64,000 nucleotides of DNA. It comes from Scandinavium manionii (GTDB lineage Bacteria; Pseudomonadota; Gammaproteobacteria; Enterobacterales; Enterobacteriaceae). The first letter of the stretch is position 1. Each line of letters begins with the position of its first letter. The position numbers and the translations under genes are program-made. Below the pieces are notes generated by a model. That model was given only the letters and a program-made list of their open reading frames with translations, did no database searches and was not told the DNA's origin. Shown here piece after piece: positions 1 to 9,276 of this stretch. The stretch spans positions 248,001 to 312,000 of the forward strand of contig NZ_JALIGC010000036.1 in assembly GCF_024764775.1 (NCBI RefSeq). Direction: 5' to 3'.

Positions 1-829
1 CGTAGAAAAAGACCGTGACGAACAGAATACCAAATGCAATATTCATCGCTCGCAACGCTTTATAACGCGCCACTTCGCGTGATTTTTCCCGGGAACGGTA
101 GGAAATCACCATCGGACTGAGCGTCTGAATAAACAGAATCGAAGTCAGTGTAAAAGGTAAGGTAATAATGGCGTTTTTAATCAATAGCCCCATCGGTGGC
201 AGTGATCCGGCGTTGTAGAGATGCCAGAGACCTATCATCGATATCCCCAATGCGGCGACGACCAACAGCTTGGTCAGCACCATCAGGCTCGACACTTTAA
301 ACAACAACTGCTCACCACGGGACGAAATCGCCACCAGGACACAGATAAGTATTAGCCCGTAGAAAGGATTATCAGAGAGTAAACCGTCGGTTACGCCAAA
401 AGTATGCAAATACGAAGCGCTGTCATTGGTGATGGCGGTGGCATACACAAACATCCAGATAACCAGCATCACAAAATAGAGCGCCCCTAACAGAATGCCC
501 CAATTTTTACCCAGATAACCACTGATCACACTTGGATAGTCTTTGCATTCTGGCGATTCAGCAAGAGTGTTGATGAATAATCGCTGAAATAAATACATTG
601 CCGGATAACCAATTAGAGAAGAGAGCAGAAATACCCACAACCCCATTAATCCAACCTGAACCGGCAAAAAAACAATTCCGGCACCGATGGCCATACCGAT
701 ACTCATAATGACCCAACCGGTATCGGTACTGTCGAATTTAATGGCTGCTTGCCACTCGCTTTCCGTCATATTGCCCCGAACGGGCATAATGCTGTCTATA
801 ACGACGCTATTGTTGGTAGTCGTTTTCAT
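1..829 (-). CDS. yhaO: YhaO-type serine/cysteine permease, 5' part (runs off left edge)
   Basis: This is the N-terminal 276 residues of an inner-membrane amino acid:proton symporter of the HAAAP family, which contains SdaC, TdcC and YhaO (also called DlsT/CyuP). The start is the ATG at 829. After a hydrophilic N-terminus the protein shows successive hydrophobic segments, beginning with a glycine-rich first helix (SIGMAIGAGIVFLPVQ) that is typical of the family. The sequence follows E. coli YhaO closely as far as I recall it, including the stretch TLAESPECKDYPSVISGYL. The natural substrate is likely L-serine and/or L-cysteine. The C-terminal part and any downstream yhaM lie outside the window. 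Confidence 0.85.
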   Translation of the reverse strand, partial: MKTTTNNSVVIDSIMPVRGNMTESEWQAAIKFDSTDTGWVIMSIGMAIGAGIVFLPVQVGLMGLWVFLLSSLIGYPAMYLFQRLFINTLAESPECKDYPSVISGYLGKNWGILLGALYFVMLVIWMFVYATAITNDSASYLHTFGVTDGLLSDNPFYGLILICVLVAISSRGEQLLFKVSSLMVLTKLLVVAALGISMIGLWHLYNAGSLPPMGLLIKNAIITLPFTLTSILFIQTLSPMVISYRSREKSREVARYKALRAMNIAFGILFVTVFFY

Positions 830-1082
830 AAAGATCTCGCATCCAGGTAGAGGTTTTATTATTTTTCAGAACCGTATGAGTGCGATATACGGTGCGTAGT
901 GCAGGCGAGCTTTTAGAATGAAGAAATCATACTCGAGGGACTGGAGAAAAAAATCGCCATTACGGGATTAATCATCGACTAAAAGGGAAGTTTTTTTAGC
1001 CATCAATGCAAATAGAGAAAAGTATTCTATCACTGGTGCATGTGGGAGGCAGATCACATTGGTTTTTTTTGGAAAAAAAGAC

Positions 1083-1112
1083 CCCGGCTATGGCTAACCG
1101 GGGCTGTATTTT
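1083..1112 (-). terminator. Rho-independent terminator after the LTxxQ protein gene
   Basis: Read on the minus strand, the stem AGCCCCGG / CCGGGGT closes a loop of about ten bases and is followed by a T-rich tail. It begins immediately after the stop codon of the upstream gene. Confidence 0.7.
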
Positions 1113-1522
1113 TAGTTATTGATGGACTGAATCAAATCGTCCTGGATCTGCTTACGCTGTGCTGGCGTCAGAACCTGGTTCAGGTCGAAGTAGTACTTCA
1201 CACGGTAGTAGCGGGTCTGCTGCTCAACTTTGCTGAACGCTTCGAGCTGGGTTTTCACCGCCTGCTCATCCCATTTGCCAGAGTGGATAACATCAATCAG
1301 CGCGCCATCTTTCACGTCTTTCATTGATACCTGTTCAACGCTTTTTTCCATTTCGTCATGCAGGCTTTGGATTTTTGCGACCTGATCGTTGGTCAGCTTC
1401 AGATGCTGAACGATTGGATCCTGAGAAGGCGCCGGAGCAACCTCGGTGTTTGCAGCCTGGGCAACGCCAGTGAAACCAATCAGGGAAGCAGTCAGCAGTG
1501 CAATGCGGGTCATTTTGTTCAT
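1112..1522 (-). CDS. Periplasmic LTxxQ (Spy/CpxP-like) protein
   Basis: The gene encodes a 136-residue secreted protein. A Sec signal peptide occupies about residues 1-23 and ends at AQA. The mature part is mostly helical and charged, with two LTxxQ-type motifs: LTNDQ near residue 43 and LTPAQ near residue 118. This layout fits the Spy/CpxP/ZraP group of periplasmic stress chaperones and metal sensors. The match rests on motifs and size only, so the exact subfamily is not assigned. The start has an RBS-like AAAGGA upstream. The gene stands alone, with its own terminator. Confidence 0.6.
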   Translation of the reverse strand: MNKMTRIALLTASLIGFTGVAQAANTEVAPAPSQDPIVQHLKLTNDQVAKIQSLHDEMEKSVEQVSMKDVKDGALIDVIHSGKWDEQAVKTQLEAFSKVEQQTRYYRVKYYFDLNQVLTPAQRKQIQDDLIQSINN

Positions 1523-1612
1523 CGTTAATATCCTTTAAGTAGACAGAGATATTATTTCGCGATGGACAGTAAAGAAGTATGACACTTCATGAATACATGT
1601 TTGAATGTAAAT

Positions 1613-1645
1613 GAAAAAAAAGACCGCATCACAGGCGGCCTTAGG
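1613..1645 (-). terminator. Terminator after the DUF1471 gene
   Basis: On the minus strand the stem GGCCGCC / TGCGGTC is followed by a run of eight T residues, just downstream of the DUF1471 stop codon. Confidence 0.7.
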
Positions 1646-1657
1646 CAGGAATATCGC

Positions 1658-1933
1658 TTATTTATAGATAATGGCGGTGCCGCCCCACAGGCTGGAATCG
1701 CCAGAATTACCGAGTCCGACAATTTGATAGTGGCCGGCATTTTCCTGCGCCGCTTTGGCTTTCAGGGCATGAACAGCATCATCAGAGGAGCCCGCCAGGC
1801 CAGAAACCTGCACGGTGCCCATCTGTTGCAGCGTGCTTGCCTGATCGGAATCAACCTGTTTAGGGCCCGCAGCCAGAGCGGTAGCGGAAAGTAACATAAA
1901 GACAGCACCTGTCAGCAGAGAAGTTGTTTTCAT
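1658..1933 (-). CDS. DUF1471 (YdgH/BhsA/McbA-like) periplasmic protein
   Basis: This is a 91-residue secreted protein with a signal peptide ending at ALA (residue 21). A single DUF1471 domain follows, recognised by the pattern MGTVQVSG, then a helix rich in Ala and Lys, then HYQIVGLG and a C-terminal GTAIIYK. E. coli has many such paralogues (YhcN, BhsA, McbA), linked to stress tolerance and surface behaviour, but no specific function can be given here. An AGAGGAT ribosome-binding site precedes the ATG. Codon use resembles its neighbours. Confidence 0.65.
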   Translation of the reverse strand: MKTTSLLTGAVFMLLSATALAAGPKQVDSDQASTLQQMGTVQVSGLAGSSDDAVHALKAKAAQENAGHYQIVGLGNSGDSSLWGGTAIIYK

Positions 1934-2102
1934 TTTTTAATCCTCTCGGAATTAATGTAGAAGCGTTCACATCAATAAGTATGTCGCCCGCTCCGTCAGG
2001 CGATATAGGACAAATGCAAAGTCAGTTAATCATTGTGACAGGATTGTGGAGAAAGCATGTCGGGTTATGGCGGTAGAAACAGCTGGTAAAATATAAGCGA
2101 AA

Positions 2103-2122
2103 CGGCGGCATCGCTGCCGCCG
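2103..2122 (-). terminator. Hairpin at the 3' end of the c-di-GMP operon
   Basis: A perfect 8-bp stem (CGGCGGCA / TGCCGCCG, loop TCGC) lies 38 bases beyond the stop codon of the cyclase gene. It has no strong T run, so it may act as an mRNA-end stabiliser rather than a strong terminator. Confidence 0.5.
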
Positions 2123-2159
2123 ATTATGTTACTAAATGCGCGTTTCAACGTCTCAAAAG

Positions 2160-3638
2160 TTAAACGGCAGGCTGCAGCTCTGCCATTTGGCTTTTGCGCT
2201 GCTTTTTCATTTCATACAGTTCTTCATCCGCTCTTTTATAGCTCTCAGTAAAGCCATGCGTCAGTTCACTGATGCCGTAAGAGAACGATAATGGCAGCGT
2301 TGTATTTTCAAAGGGGAAACAAGAAAGCTCCGCAACCCGCTTCGCCATCATCTGATGCGCCTGTGCAAGTGTCATATTTTGTAATAACAAAACAAACTCA
2401 TCACCGCCCATTCGGATCAGATGATCACCCTGACGAACGGATTCCAGTAGATATTGAGCAAAGAAGATAAGGGCCTCATCTCCTGCATGATGGCCCCAGG
2501 TATCGTTAATAGTTTTGAAATCATTTAAATCCATCGCAACCAGAATAGTATTGCGGCTGTTAGGAATATTTTCCGTCACGATTTTCCCGCCTTCCCGCGA
2601 CAATGCTTCGGTCAGCGAATCGGTGGTGAGTTTATCCATCATCAGCTCAATTCTTCTGTGGGAGCGCGTAAAGACCATAAAGAAAAACAGCATGATGATA
2701 TTAGCGAACATAAAACCTGCAAGCTTAATGCGCAGTAGTTCGGTAAAGCTCACTCGAGTTCTCAGGCAGAAGCCATTTACCAGTTTGATATCCCCGAGAT
2801 TAAAATCGAGCCACGAACCGTTATCCGGGAAGATATTCATGTCGATATCATTACCTTTCAGGCTATGAATACGAATGTCATACCCGGAATTGGCGATACT
2901 CAGTTCATTAAAAGCATCACGGAATAGAGAGGCAAGGTCGTTTCGGGTGTAATCGATAGCGATAATCCCAGACATTCGACTTCCCTGACCGACGAAGTCC
3001 TTAATCACCACCGGGCTACCGATAGTGATCGTCGGTAATTTCGAAATGGCATCCTGGTAAACATTGCTATAAAACAGTTCCGGCACGACATACCCACGAT
3101 TGCTTCTCAGCAGCGAAGATGTGGCTTCTATGTAGCCAGAAAGACGAAAGTGTGGATTAGCGCCCTGTATTTCAATGGCTTTTTCGGTGTTAAAAACGTA
3201 ATAGTAGCCGGTGTCACCGTCGGTATAGTAGGTCGTAAATCGGGACTTATTGGCATCGCTAAAATTGCGCCAGAACGAGCGCAAAATGGTGAATTTCTTA
3301 CGGTGAGCATCATCAATATCCGCTTTCCATGCGGGAAGCTCGCTGTCGCTCAGTCGTTCATTCACTGTGCCTGCGAATTTATTGCTGTCGATTCCCATGC
3401 TTTGGTTCAGCATACTGTCCGGCAATTGCAGCATCGAACTCAGGTCAGATGCCATGCTTCTGTTATTTTGCGTGTCTTTCGTAATCAGGCGCACCACACG
3501 CGAGGTGACCAACTCAACATTGGTTCTGGCGTTAGAAAACGAAATATAAAAAGTGAACGCATTCACGATGACGACCATCACTGAAAGCACGATCAAAAAA
3601 AGCTTCTTTTCTGATTTTAGCTGATGCGAATTTTTCAT
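2160..3638 (-). CDS. Membrane-bound diguanylate cyclase (GGDEF)
   Basis: This 492-residue inner-membrane protein makes c-di-GMP from two GTP. A transmembrane helix at about 13-34 and a second at about 304-323 bracket a periplasmic sensor region of some 270 residues that looks Cache-like. The cytoplasmic GGDEF domain has an intact signature (GGDEF at 411-415) and an RxxD inhibitory site (RQGD) exactly five residues before it, so both catalysis and product inhibition are predicted. It is the last gene of a three-gene operon. Its ATG overlaps the stop codon of the upstream EAL gene as ATGA, which suggests translational coupling. The signal it senses is unknown. Confidence 0.9.
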   Translation of the reverse strand: MKNSHQLKSEKKLFLIVLSVMVVIVNAFTFYISFSNARTNVELVTSRVVRLITKDTQNNRSMASDLSSMLQLPDSMLNQSMGIDSNKFAGTVNERLSDSELPAWKADIDDAHRKKFTILRSFWRNFSDANKSRFTTYYTDGDTGYYYVFNTEKAIEIQGANPHFRLSGYIEATSSLLRSNRGYVVPELFYSNVYQDAISKLPTITIGSPVVIKDFVGQGSRMSGIIAIDYTRNDLASLFRDAFNELSIANSGYDIRIHSLKGNDIDMNIFPDNGSWLDFNLGDIKLVNGFCLRTRVSFTELLRIKLAGFMFANIIMLFFFMVFTRSHRRIELMMDKLTTDSLTEALSREGGKIVTENIPNSRNTILVAMDLNDFKTINDTWGHHAGDEALIFFAQYLLESVRQGDHLIRMGGDEFVLLLQNMTLAQAHQMMAKRVAELSCFPFENTTLPLSFSYGISELTHGFTESYKRADEELYEMKKQRKSQMAELQPAV

Positions 3639-6205
3639 AGCACGGACCCGTTAGCCTTCACTGTTATCACCCCATTCTGCGGTACCCAGGCCGAGAAAAG
3701 CTGTGGGCGCGAGTAGTAATAACCCTGCGCTTTCACACATCCCATCGACTCGAGTTTTTCGCCCATCTCCACGGTCTCTATCCCTTCGGCAACCAGCGGT
3801 ACCCCGAAAGATTGCGACAGCATAATCACCGACGAAATGATGGCCTCACTCTTACGGTCGTCCAGCACGCCTTTCACAAAATCGCGGTCGATTTTCAGAC
3901 AATCGAAAGGCAGCAAATGCAGATATGACAGGCTTGAATAGCCGCTACCAAAATCATCAATCGCAACAGACAGCCCCAGACGGCGCAGATAATTGAGCGT
4001 TTCAATGACCTTTTGACTGTTTTGCAGTAGCACGCTTTCGGTAATTTCCAGACAAATATTGCTGTTAATCAGCCCGTTATGTTGAATACAGGTCAACAGA
4101 TGCGAGGAGAAATCGGTCTGCTGAAGCTGTACCGCCGAGATATTGATGTGCAGCTTAAAATCGTCCGGCGCGCCGCGAGCGATAAACGCCGCCAGTTCAC
4201 GACAGGCTTCTTCGATAATCCATCGACCCAGACGGATAATGGTACCGGTGCGCTCTGCCAGGCCGATAAACACATCCGGCGGAACAAAACCGAGTTCGGC
4301 AGATTGCCAGCGAATAAGGCATTCACCTTCCGTAAACGTGTCGCTATTATCCAGGTCGACGATGGGTTGAAGTACCAGATGGAATCCATCATTCAGCAGG
4401 TCTTCACGCAGTGCCTTGAACATGCGGATATTGTTGAGTTCACTTTCCCGCATCTCTGGGGTGAACAGGACATATTCGCGGTTCGAGCCCGTGCGGATTT
4501 GCTGCAGCGCCAGGCCTGCATTCATCATGCAATCGGCCAGATTACCCGTGGTGATTGTCTCCAGCACAGCCCCGCCCTGACCGGTGAAAACATGTGACGC
4601 ATCTTCCGGATCGTTTTGGATTTGTCGGGCTGGCGTGTCATGGAACAACGACGAGATCAGTCCCCAATAGGTATCGAGATCTTTTTGCTCGTTGTGGCCA
4701 GGGAAGGTCACAATGAACAAATCCTCAGAGTAGCGACAGAAAATACTCTCCGCAGGCGCCAGCTGAATAAGGCTTTCAGCAAAGAAACGAATAAACCGCC
4801 TGGCATATACGTGGCCAAGCGTACTGCGCATATCACGGAAATTAGTCACGCGGATCATCACTAATAAATTGCGACCATCATACAGTGACGGCTCATTCAA
4901 AAAGCCTTCGCGCGTCAGAATGCCGGTATCTTTATCTTTTTCAATGCGCTGTTTCTGCTCATTCAGCATGCCGGTTATCAGGCCAGACGCCTTGCTGAGT
5001 TCCTCTTCGAGCACGGCTATTTCCGTGAATAACGTCCCCTGTTCTGCCGTTTCCCACGACTGTTTGCCGAGCCAGCGGGTTTTCTGGACCAATCGTTGCA
5101 ACGGATAGAAAAAGTTTCTCACCAACATAATCATCAACAGCATAAAGAACAGCGCCAGCGTCGACAGCATAATGAGAGTCATGAAATGAGACGTTTTATA
5201 TCGGGTGTAAGGATGGAGATTCGGCGCAATCAGCACCAGTGAACCATTAAACTGACCCGACAGGTCGCGAACCGGATGCATTATCACAAAATAGTCTTCG
5301 CCCTTATGGGTAATGATTCGCGATGATGTGGACTGTTCGTTTTCACCCTGCAGCAGGGCTTTAAGCATCGGGAAAGCGTAAATACTTCGCAGTTTGACGT
5401 GCTGTCCTTTCTGGTTTTCGTCGCCCGACGCGAGATATTGAGGGCGAGAAGACGAAATAATTTGCTGCTGATCGTCCAGCAGTAGCAGCGTGCTATCCGA
5501 TGACGGCGCCGATTTTGTAAGGTAGTTGCTGATAACCGTAGGGTTAATATCGGCAAAAACAACGCCCTTGAAAGCCCGGCTGTCGCCGTATAAAGGCATG
5601 CGCCAGCTCATCGCCTGGCCATTGCTGGTCGACATGTGATAATAATTTTTGGTCCAGAAAGGCCGGGTTTGTGTCATCGCTTTGACAAACCAGTGACGCG
5701 AGAAAATGTTGTAGTGCTCAACGTGTCCGACGATGTCCGAATCCTTCGATGCCGTGCGATAGATATCTAATCTGTCTCTGACGGTAGAAGAAGTTTTGAT
5801 CGGGAAAATCGCCCCTGTCGCCTTATCTCTTTCATACGCGACATACTTCCCGTCCGCCGTCGCCAGACCGATCCGTGAGATCGTATCAGAAGAGACGAAG
5901 TCATGGCCCAGCACATGTTTCAGCTGCTGCTCAACGGCAGGAGAATCAATGCCCGAAGAGGCATTGACCAAATCAGATATCAACTCGGCCGCGCGCTGAG
6001 GCTCGTTCAGATACATATTGATTCGATGGCTGAGATACTGGCTTTTTTGGGTCAGCGTTTTTTGCGCTATTTCCGTATACCAGTTGCTAATGTCCCGGCG
6101 CTGGAGGAAGAAAAATAGCAACAACATGATGACCGTGCAAACCATCAGGCTGAGGATGAGCGTACTCGCGAAGGATATCGAGCGTTTTTTAAGCATGCGG
6201 AACAT
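3635..6205 (-). CDS. c-di-GMP phosphodiesterase (intact EAL, degenerate GGDEF)
   Basis: The 856-residue protein has a transmembrane helix near 12-34, a periplasmic dCache-like sensor with the aromatic RHWF...W pattern, and a second helix near 340-363. A GGDEF domain follows whose signature is replaced by YSEDL, then a C-terminal EAL domain. The EAL motif reads ECLIRW (E628). The other catalytic positions are present: N688, E720, DD750-751, K771, E807 and Q827. It is therefore predicted to hydrolyse c-di-GMP but not to make it. The start codon overlaps the stop of the preceding gene (TGATG), with GGAG upstream. It opposes the cyclase encoded next in the operon. Confidence 0.9.
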   Translation of the reverse strand: MFRMLKKRSISFASTLILSLMVCTVIMLLLFFFLQRRDISNWYTEIAQKTLTQKSQYLSHRINMYLNEPQRAAELISDLVNASSGIDSPAVEQQLKHVLGHDFVSSDTISRIGLATADGKYVAYERDKATGAIFPIKTSSTVRDRLDIYRTASKDSDIVGHVEHYNIFSRHWFVKAMTQTRPFWTKNYYHMSTSNGQAMSWRMPLYGDSRAFKGVVFADINPTVISNYLTKSAPSSDSTLLLLDDQQQIISSSRPQYLASGDENQKGQHVKLRSIYAFPMLKALLQGENEQSTSSRIITHKGEDYFVIMHPVRDLSGQFNGSLVLIAPNLHPYTRYKTSHFMTLIMLSTLALFFMLLMIMLVRNFFYPLQRLVQKTRWLGKQSWETAEQGTLFTEIAVLEEELSKASGLITGMLNEQKQRIEKDKDTGILTREGFLNEPSLYDGRNLLVMIRVTNFRDMRSTLGHVYARRFIRFFAESLIQLAPAESIFCRYSEDLFIVTFPGHNEQKDLDTYWGLISSLFHDTPARQIQNDPEDASHVFTGQGGAVLETITTGNLADCMMNAGLALQQIRTGSNREYVLFTPEMRESELNNIRMFKALREDLLNDGFHLVLQPIVDLDNSDTFTEGECLIRWQSAELGFVPPDVFIGLAERTGTIIRLGRWIIEEACRELAAFIARGAPDDFKLHINISAVQLQQTDFSSHLLTCIQHNGLINSNICLEITESVLLQNSQKVIETLNYLRRLGLSVAIDDFGSGYSSLSYLHLLPFDCLKIDRDFVKGVLDDRKSEAIISSVIMLSQSFGVPLVAEGIETVEMGEKLESMGCVKAQGYYYSRPQLFSAWVPQNGVITVKANGSVL

Positions 6206-8805
6206 CAGAGAGTCTCCTGACCGGCGCTGTCATGTTGAGCGGTCAGCGCTGCAGCGTCCTTATCGCTGGCGACCTGTTCAGAACCATAAAACAAAGAGGA
6301 AAACGGAGCCGGATGGGCAAGATAGTAGCCCTGCACCTGATCGCAGCCGAGGGCGAAGAAATGTTTCCGGGTATCTTCATCCTCAATGCCGATAGCAATC
6401 AGCGGCACCTGGAAACCTTTCGCCAACGTTAACAATGAATTAAAGACACAAATGCTCTTCTCATTATTCAGTCGATTCGAAATCAAATGCTTTGAAATTT
6501 TGATGCTGTCGAACGGAATCGAATGCAAATAAGACATGCTGGAGAAACCGGCGCCGAAGTCATCCAGGCAGATGCAGATCTGGTGGCGTCGAAGATAGTT
6601 CAGTACCTGGGAAGCCTGAGCCATATCGCGATCCAGACCGACTTCCGTAATCTCGATGCAGATGTTTTCATTTTTAAGGCCATGCAGCTGGATGGTATCC
6701 ATCAAATGCCAGGCAAAACCGTTTTGCAGCAGCTGAATTGCCGAAATGTTGATGTGCAGTCGGAAATCCTTCGGCGCCCCACGCTTAATCATTGCGGACA
6801 GTTCGCGGCACGCTTCTTCAATAATCCAGCGACCCAGCGGAATGATCAGCCCACTTTCTTCGGCAACGGGAATGAAATCCTCTGGCGGAATTTCACCCAG
6901 CTTTTCAGAGTGCCAGCGCACCAGACACTCACCGGCCATATACGTTGCGCTGTCATCCGGTCCGGCAATCGGCTGAATCACCAGGAACAGCTCATTGCTG
7001 GCCATCGCGCTGCCGAGAGAATCATGCAGGCGGATATTGGTCAGCTCCGTTTCCAGCATTTCAGGCAGATATAACCGCGTTTGTGCATTGCCCGATTTTT
7101 CAGCGTGACGCAGGGCTATCCAGGCATGCATTAAGATATCGGTTATCGTCTCTGGCGTAATATCCTGCAATACCATACCCGCGTTACCGGCAAAAAGAAT
7201 ATTCCCCGTTCCGTTTTTGCCTGATTTATTATTCAACGAGAATAGCGAGTTAATAATACTCTGATATTTTATGTAATCGCTCTCCTGGTTTACACCCGGA
7301 AAAACAATAATGAATTTATCAATATTATCGCGCGCCACAATAATATTGGTTGGCAGAACGGCTTCTGCCTGCCGCATAAACTCAGTAATAAACGCATCCG
7401 CATACTTATTACCCAGCGTGTTCATGATCGACTTCATATTGGCCACATGGACCAGCGCGACTAAGTTATGATGGTAATAAATCCGTTCATCATTTAATAA
7501 GCCACTGCGAGTGTAAAGACCGGAGGACGGGTCAAATTCGATTTTCTTACGCATCTGTTCGAAGCTGTCAGTCAATCGCTGCGACAAATGCTTAAAACCG
7601 GATTCGAGCTCGGCGATTTCCTGAAACTGGTAGCGATCGCTGCCTTCTGACCACTGCCCAGATTCCAGCTCTTTGGTGCGCTGTGCAATCTGACGTAACG
7701 GCGAGGTAATGCGGGTAAGCACCACGTGGACCAGCGCAGCGCTGAGCAGGAAAGTCAGGATCAACGCCACAATCATGAATTTATCATGTAGCTTTACGGT
7801 CGCGATAATTGCCGACGCCGGGATGATGACCACCGCCTGCCATTTCAATTCACCGGATGCATCGTTAACAGGAAAACGCGTGGCGTAATAACGGTCACCA
7901 TCTAGCTTAAGATTAATCACCTCATTCGGGCTAGCAGCCAGAAGTGCCTTTCCGATTTTCTCAATCATCGGGGAAGTATTTTTGGTCAGCGTTGGCAGCA
8001 CCATTTCTGAATTAACGTGCGGTGCGAGGCGGTGCGACGATGAGGCCACAATCTGCTCGCGCTCATCCAGAATGAGTAAATGACTCTCCCGGTAAGGGCG
8101 CTGGCGGCGCAGCATTTTGCTCAAATTTTGCAAATGCAGTTCACTGGAAATCACGCCAATATACTGCCCCTTGCTATTAAATGCGGGCACACTGTAGGCA
8201 ATACCGACCTCTTTTTCGGTACTGAGGTCACGATACACCGGCGTCCACAGTGGCTTCTTATACTCATTCACCGGCTGATACCATGGCCGGTTATGTATCG
8301 TGTAATGCGGGTTCTGCATGACCACCGTCGAACGCGTTGTCGACCCGGCGTACGAGACCAAAACGTCGTGCGTAGAGGCGTCTTTTAAGGTCAGATACTC
8401 TTCTTTACCACCATCGCTTCGGTGGCTGATGCCGATGTAATCACCCTTAAGATTGCCAAACTGCAGCACATTCAGGTCGATATTGCTCTGGAAGACATCG
8501 TTCATCACGTTCATGATATCGTCATATACATCGCTGACTGCGATATTGTCAGTCTGATAATGTTTGAACGTATCTCTCAGTACCGAATCGGCCTGACGCG
8601 GAATATTAACGTAGTCCTCAACCGCCGATTTAAGCAGGCTGGTCTTGGAAACAAACAGGTTGTGGCTGATGGTGTCCAGCAGACTCTGGCGGTCGAGATA
8701 GACTACCGTTGAAACAATAGCAAACACCATGCAATAAAATGCAATAAAGAGGGTTCTGACAGCTCCGGTCAGAGAGGATGATATTTTAAAATAACGAAAA
8801 ATCAT
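6205..8805 (-). CDS. GGDEF-EAL protein with both domains degenerate
   Basis: The first gene of the operon encodes an 866-residue protein with the same plan as the next one: a transmembrane helix, a dCache-like periplasmic domain with RPWY...W, a second helix, a GGDEF domain and an EAL domain. The GGDEF signature is lost (RDNIDKF). In the EAL domain E626, the Asn, the Glu and the DDFGAGFS loop are kept. However, the Glu of the AEG motif is Ile805 and the Asp after the catalytic Lys is Ser771. The AEG Glu aligns with the RocR general base, so hydrolysis should be lost or very weak. It may bind c-di-GMP or signal by protein contact. Confidence 0.85.
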   Translation of the reverse strand: MIFRYFKISSSLTGAVRTLFIAFYCMVFAIVSTVVYLDRQSLLDTISHNLFVSKTSLLKSAVEDYVNIPRQADSVLRDTFKHYQTDNIAVSDVYDDIMNVMNDVFQSNIDLNVLQFGNLKGDYIGISHRSDGGKEEYLTLKDASTHDVLVSYAGSTTRSTVVMQNPHYTIHNRPWYQPVNEYKKPLWTPVYRDLSTEKEVGIAYSVPAFNSKGQYIGVISSELHLQNLSKMLRRQRPYRESHLLILDEREQIVASSSHRLAPHVNSEMVLPTLTKNTSPMIEKIGKALLAASPNEVINLKLDGDRYYATRFPVNDASGELKWQAVVIIPASAIIATVKLHDKFMIVALILTFLLSAALVHVVLTRITSPLRQIAQRTKELESGQWSEGSDRYQFQEIAELESGFKHLSQRLTDSFEQMRKKIEFDPSSGLYTRSGLLNDERIYYHHNLVALVHVANMKSIMNTLGNKYADAFITEFMRQAEAVLPTNIIVARDNIDKFIIVFPGVNQESDYIKYQSIINSLFSLNNKSGKNGTGNILFAGNAGMVLQDITPETITDILMHAWIALRHAEKSGNAQTRLYLPEMLETELTNIRLHDSLGSAMASNELFLVIQPIAGPDDSATYMAGECLVRWHSEKLGEIPPEDFIPVAEESGLIIPLGRWIIEEACRELSAMIKRGAPKDFRLHINISAIQLLQNGFAWHLMDTIQLHGLKNENICIEITEVGLDRDMAQASQVLNYLRRHQICICLDDFGAGFSSMSYLHSIPFDSIKISKHLISNRLNNEKSICVFNSLLTLAKGFQVPLIAIGIEDEDTRKHFFALGCDQVQGYYLAHPAPFSSLFYGSEQVASDKDAAALTAQHDSAGQETL

Positions 8806-9223
8806 AGGGGACCATGGGGAGCTGTCGGAAGATACAGGTAATTAACGAATAATAGGGTTACCGCCAGGGGAGGAATAATGCACGTGGCAAAACCTGATGG
8901 TATTTCATCAATAAGATTACCACGCACAAAAAAATACGCCATTAGTAAGTCGTTTAATAATAAACCGGCGTTATCGCTTTATGGCTGAAAGTATTAATTT
9001 AAATTTTCGCGAGTGTGTTTGTTATATACAGATGGCGATCCGTGCGTTTTTTTCCGATGGCGCTAACGCTTACCCAGCCTACAAATCCTAAGTAGGTGGC
9101 GGTGCCTGAGGGCTCAGGTTACTAATGTAAACCGGCACGCACTTGGCATGACCTTAGAGACGAACTTTGCAGGTATCGAGATCATACGCCATAGCGCAAT
9201 CGAATTAAAATAGAGTAACAATA
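8806..9223. other. Intergenic region upstream of the c-di-GMP operon
   Basis: About 420 bases without a supportable gene. The left part is AT-rich and should hold the promoter of the leftward c-di-GMP operon, but I cannot pick a convincing -35/-10 pair. Around 9050-9094 there is a worn REP-like segment (GGCGCTAACGCTTACCCAG) followed by imperfect inverted sequence. Confidence 0.5.
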
Positions 9224-9253
9224 AAAACGGGCAGCTTATGCCACCCGTTGTTT
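9224..9253 (-). terminator. Terminator after the alkyl sulfatase gene
   Basis: On the minus strand an 8-bp stem (CGGGTGGC / GCTGCCCG, one mismatch) with an ATAA loop is followed by TTTTTAT. It lies about 25 bases downstream of the sulfatase stop codon. Confidence 0.7.
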
Positions 9254-9276
9254 TATACTTTATAACTTCACGATTA

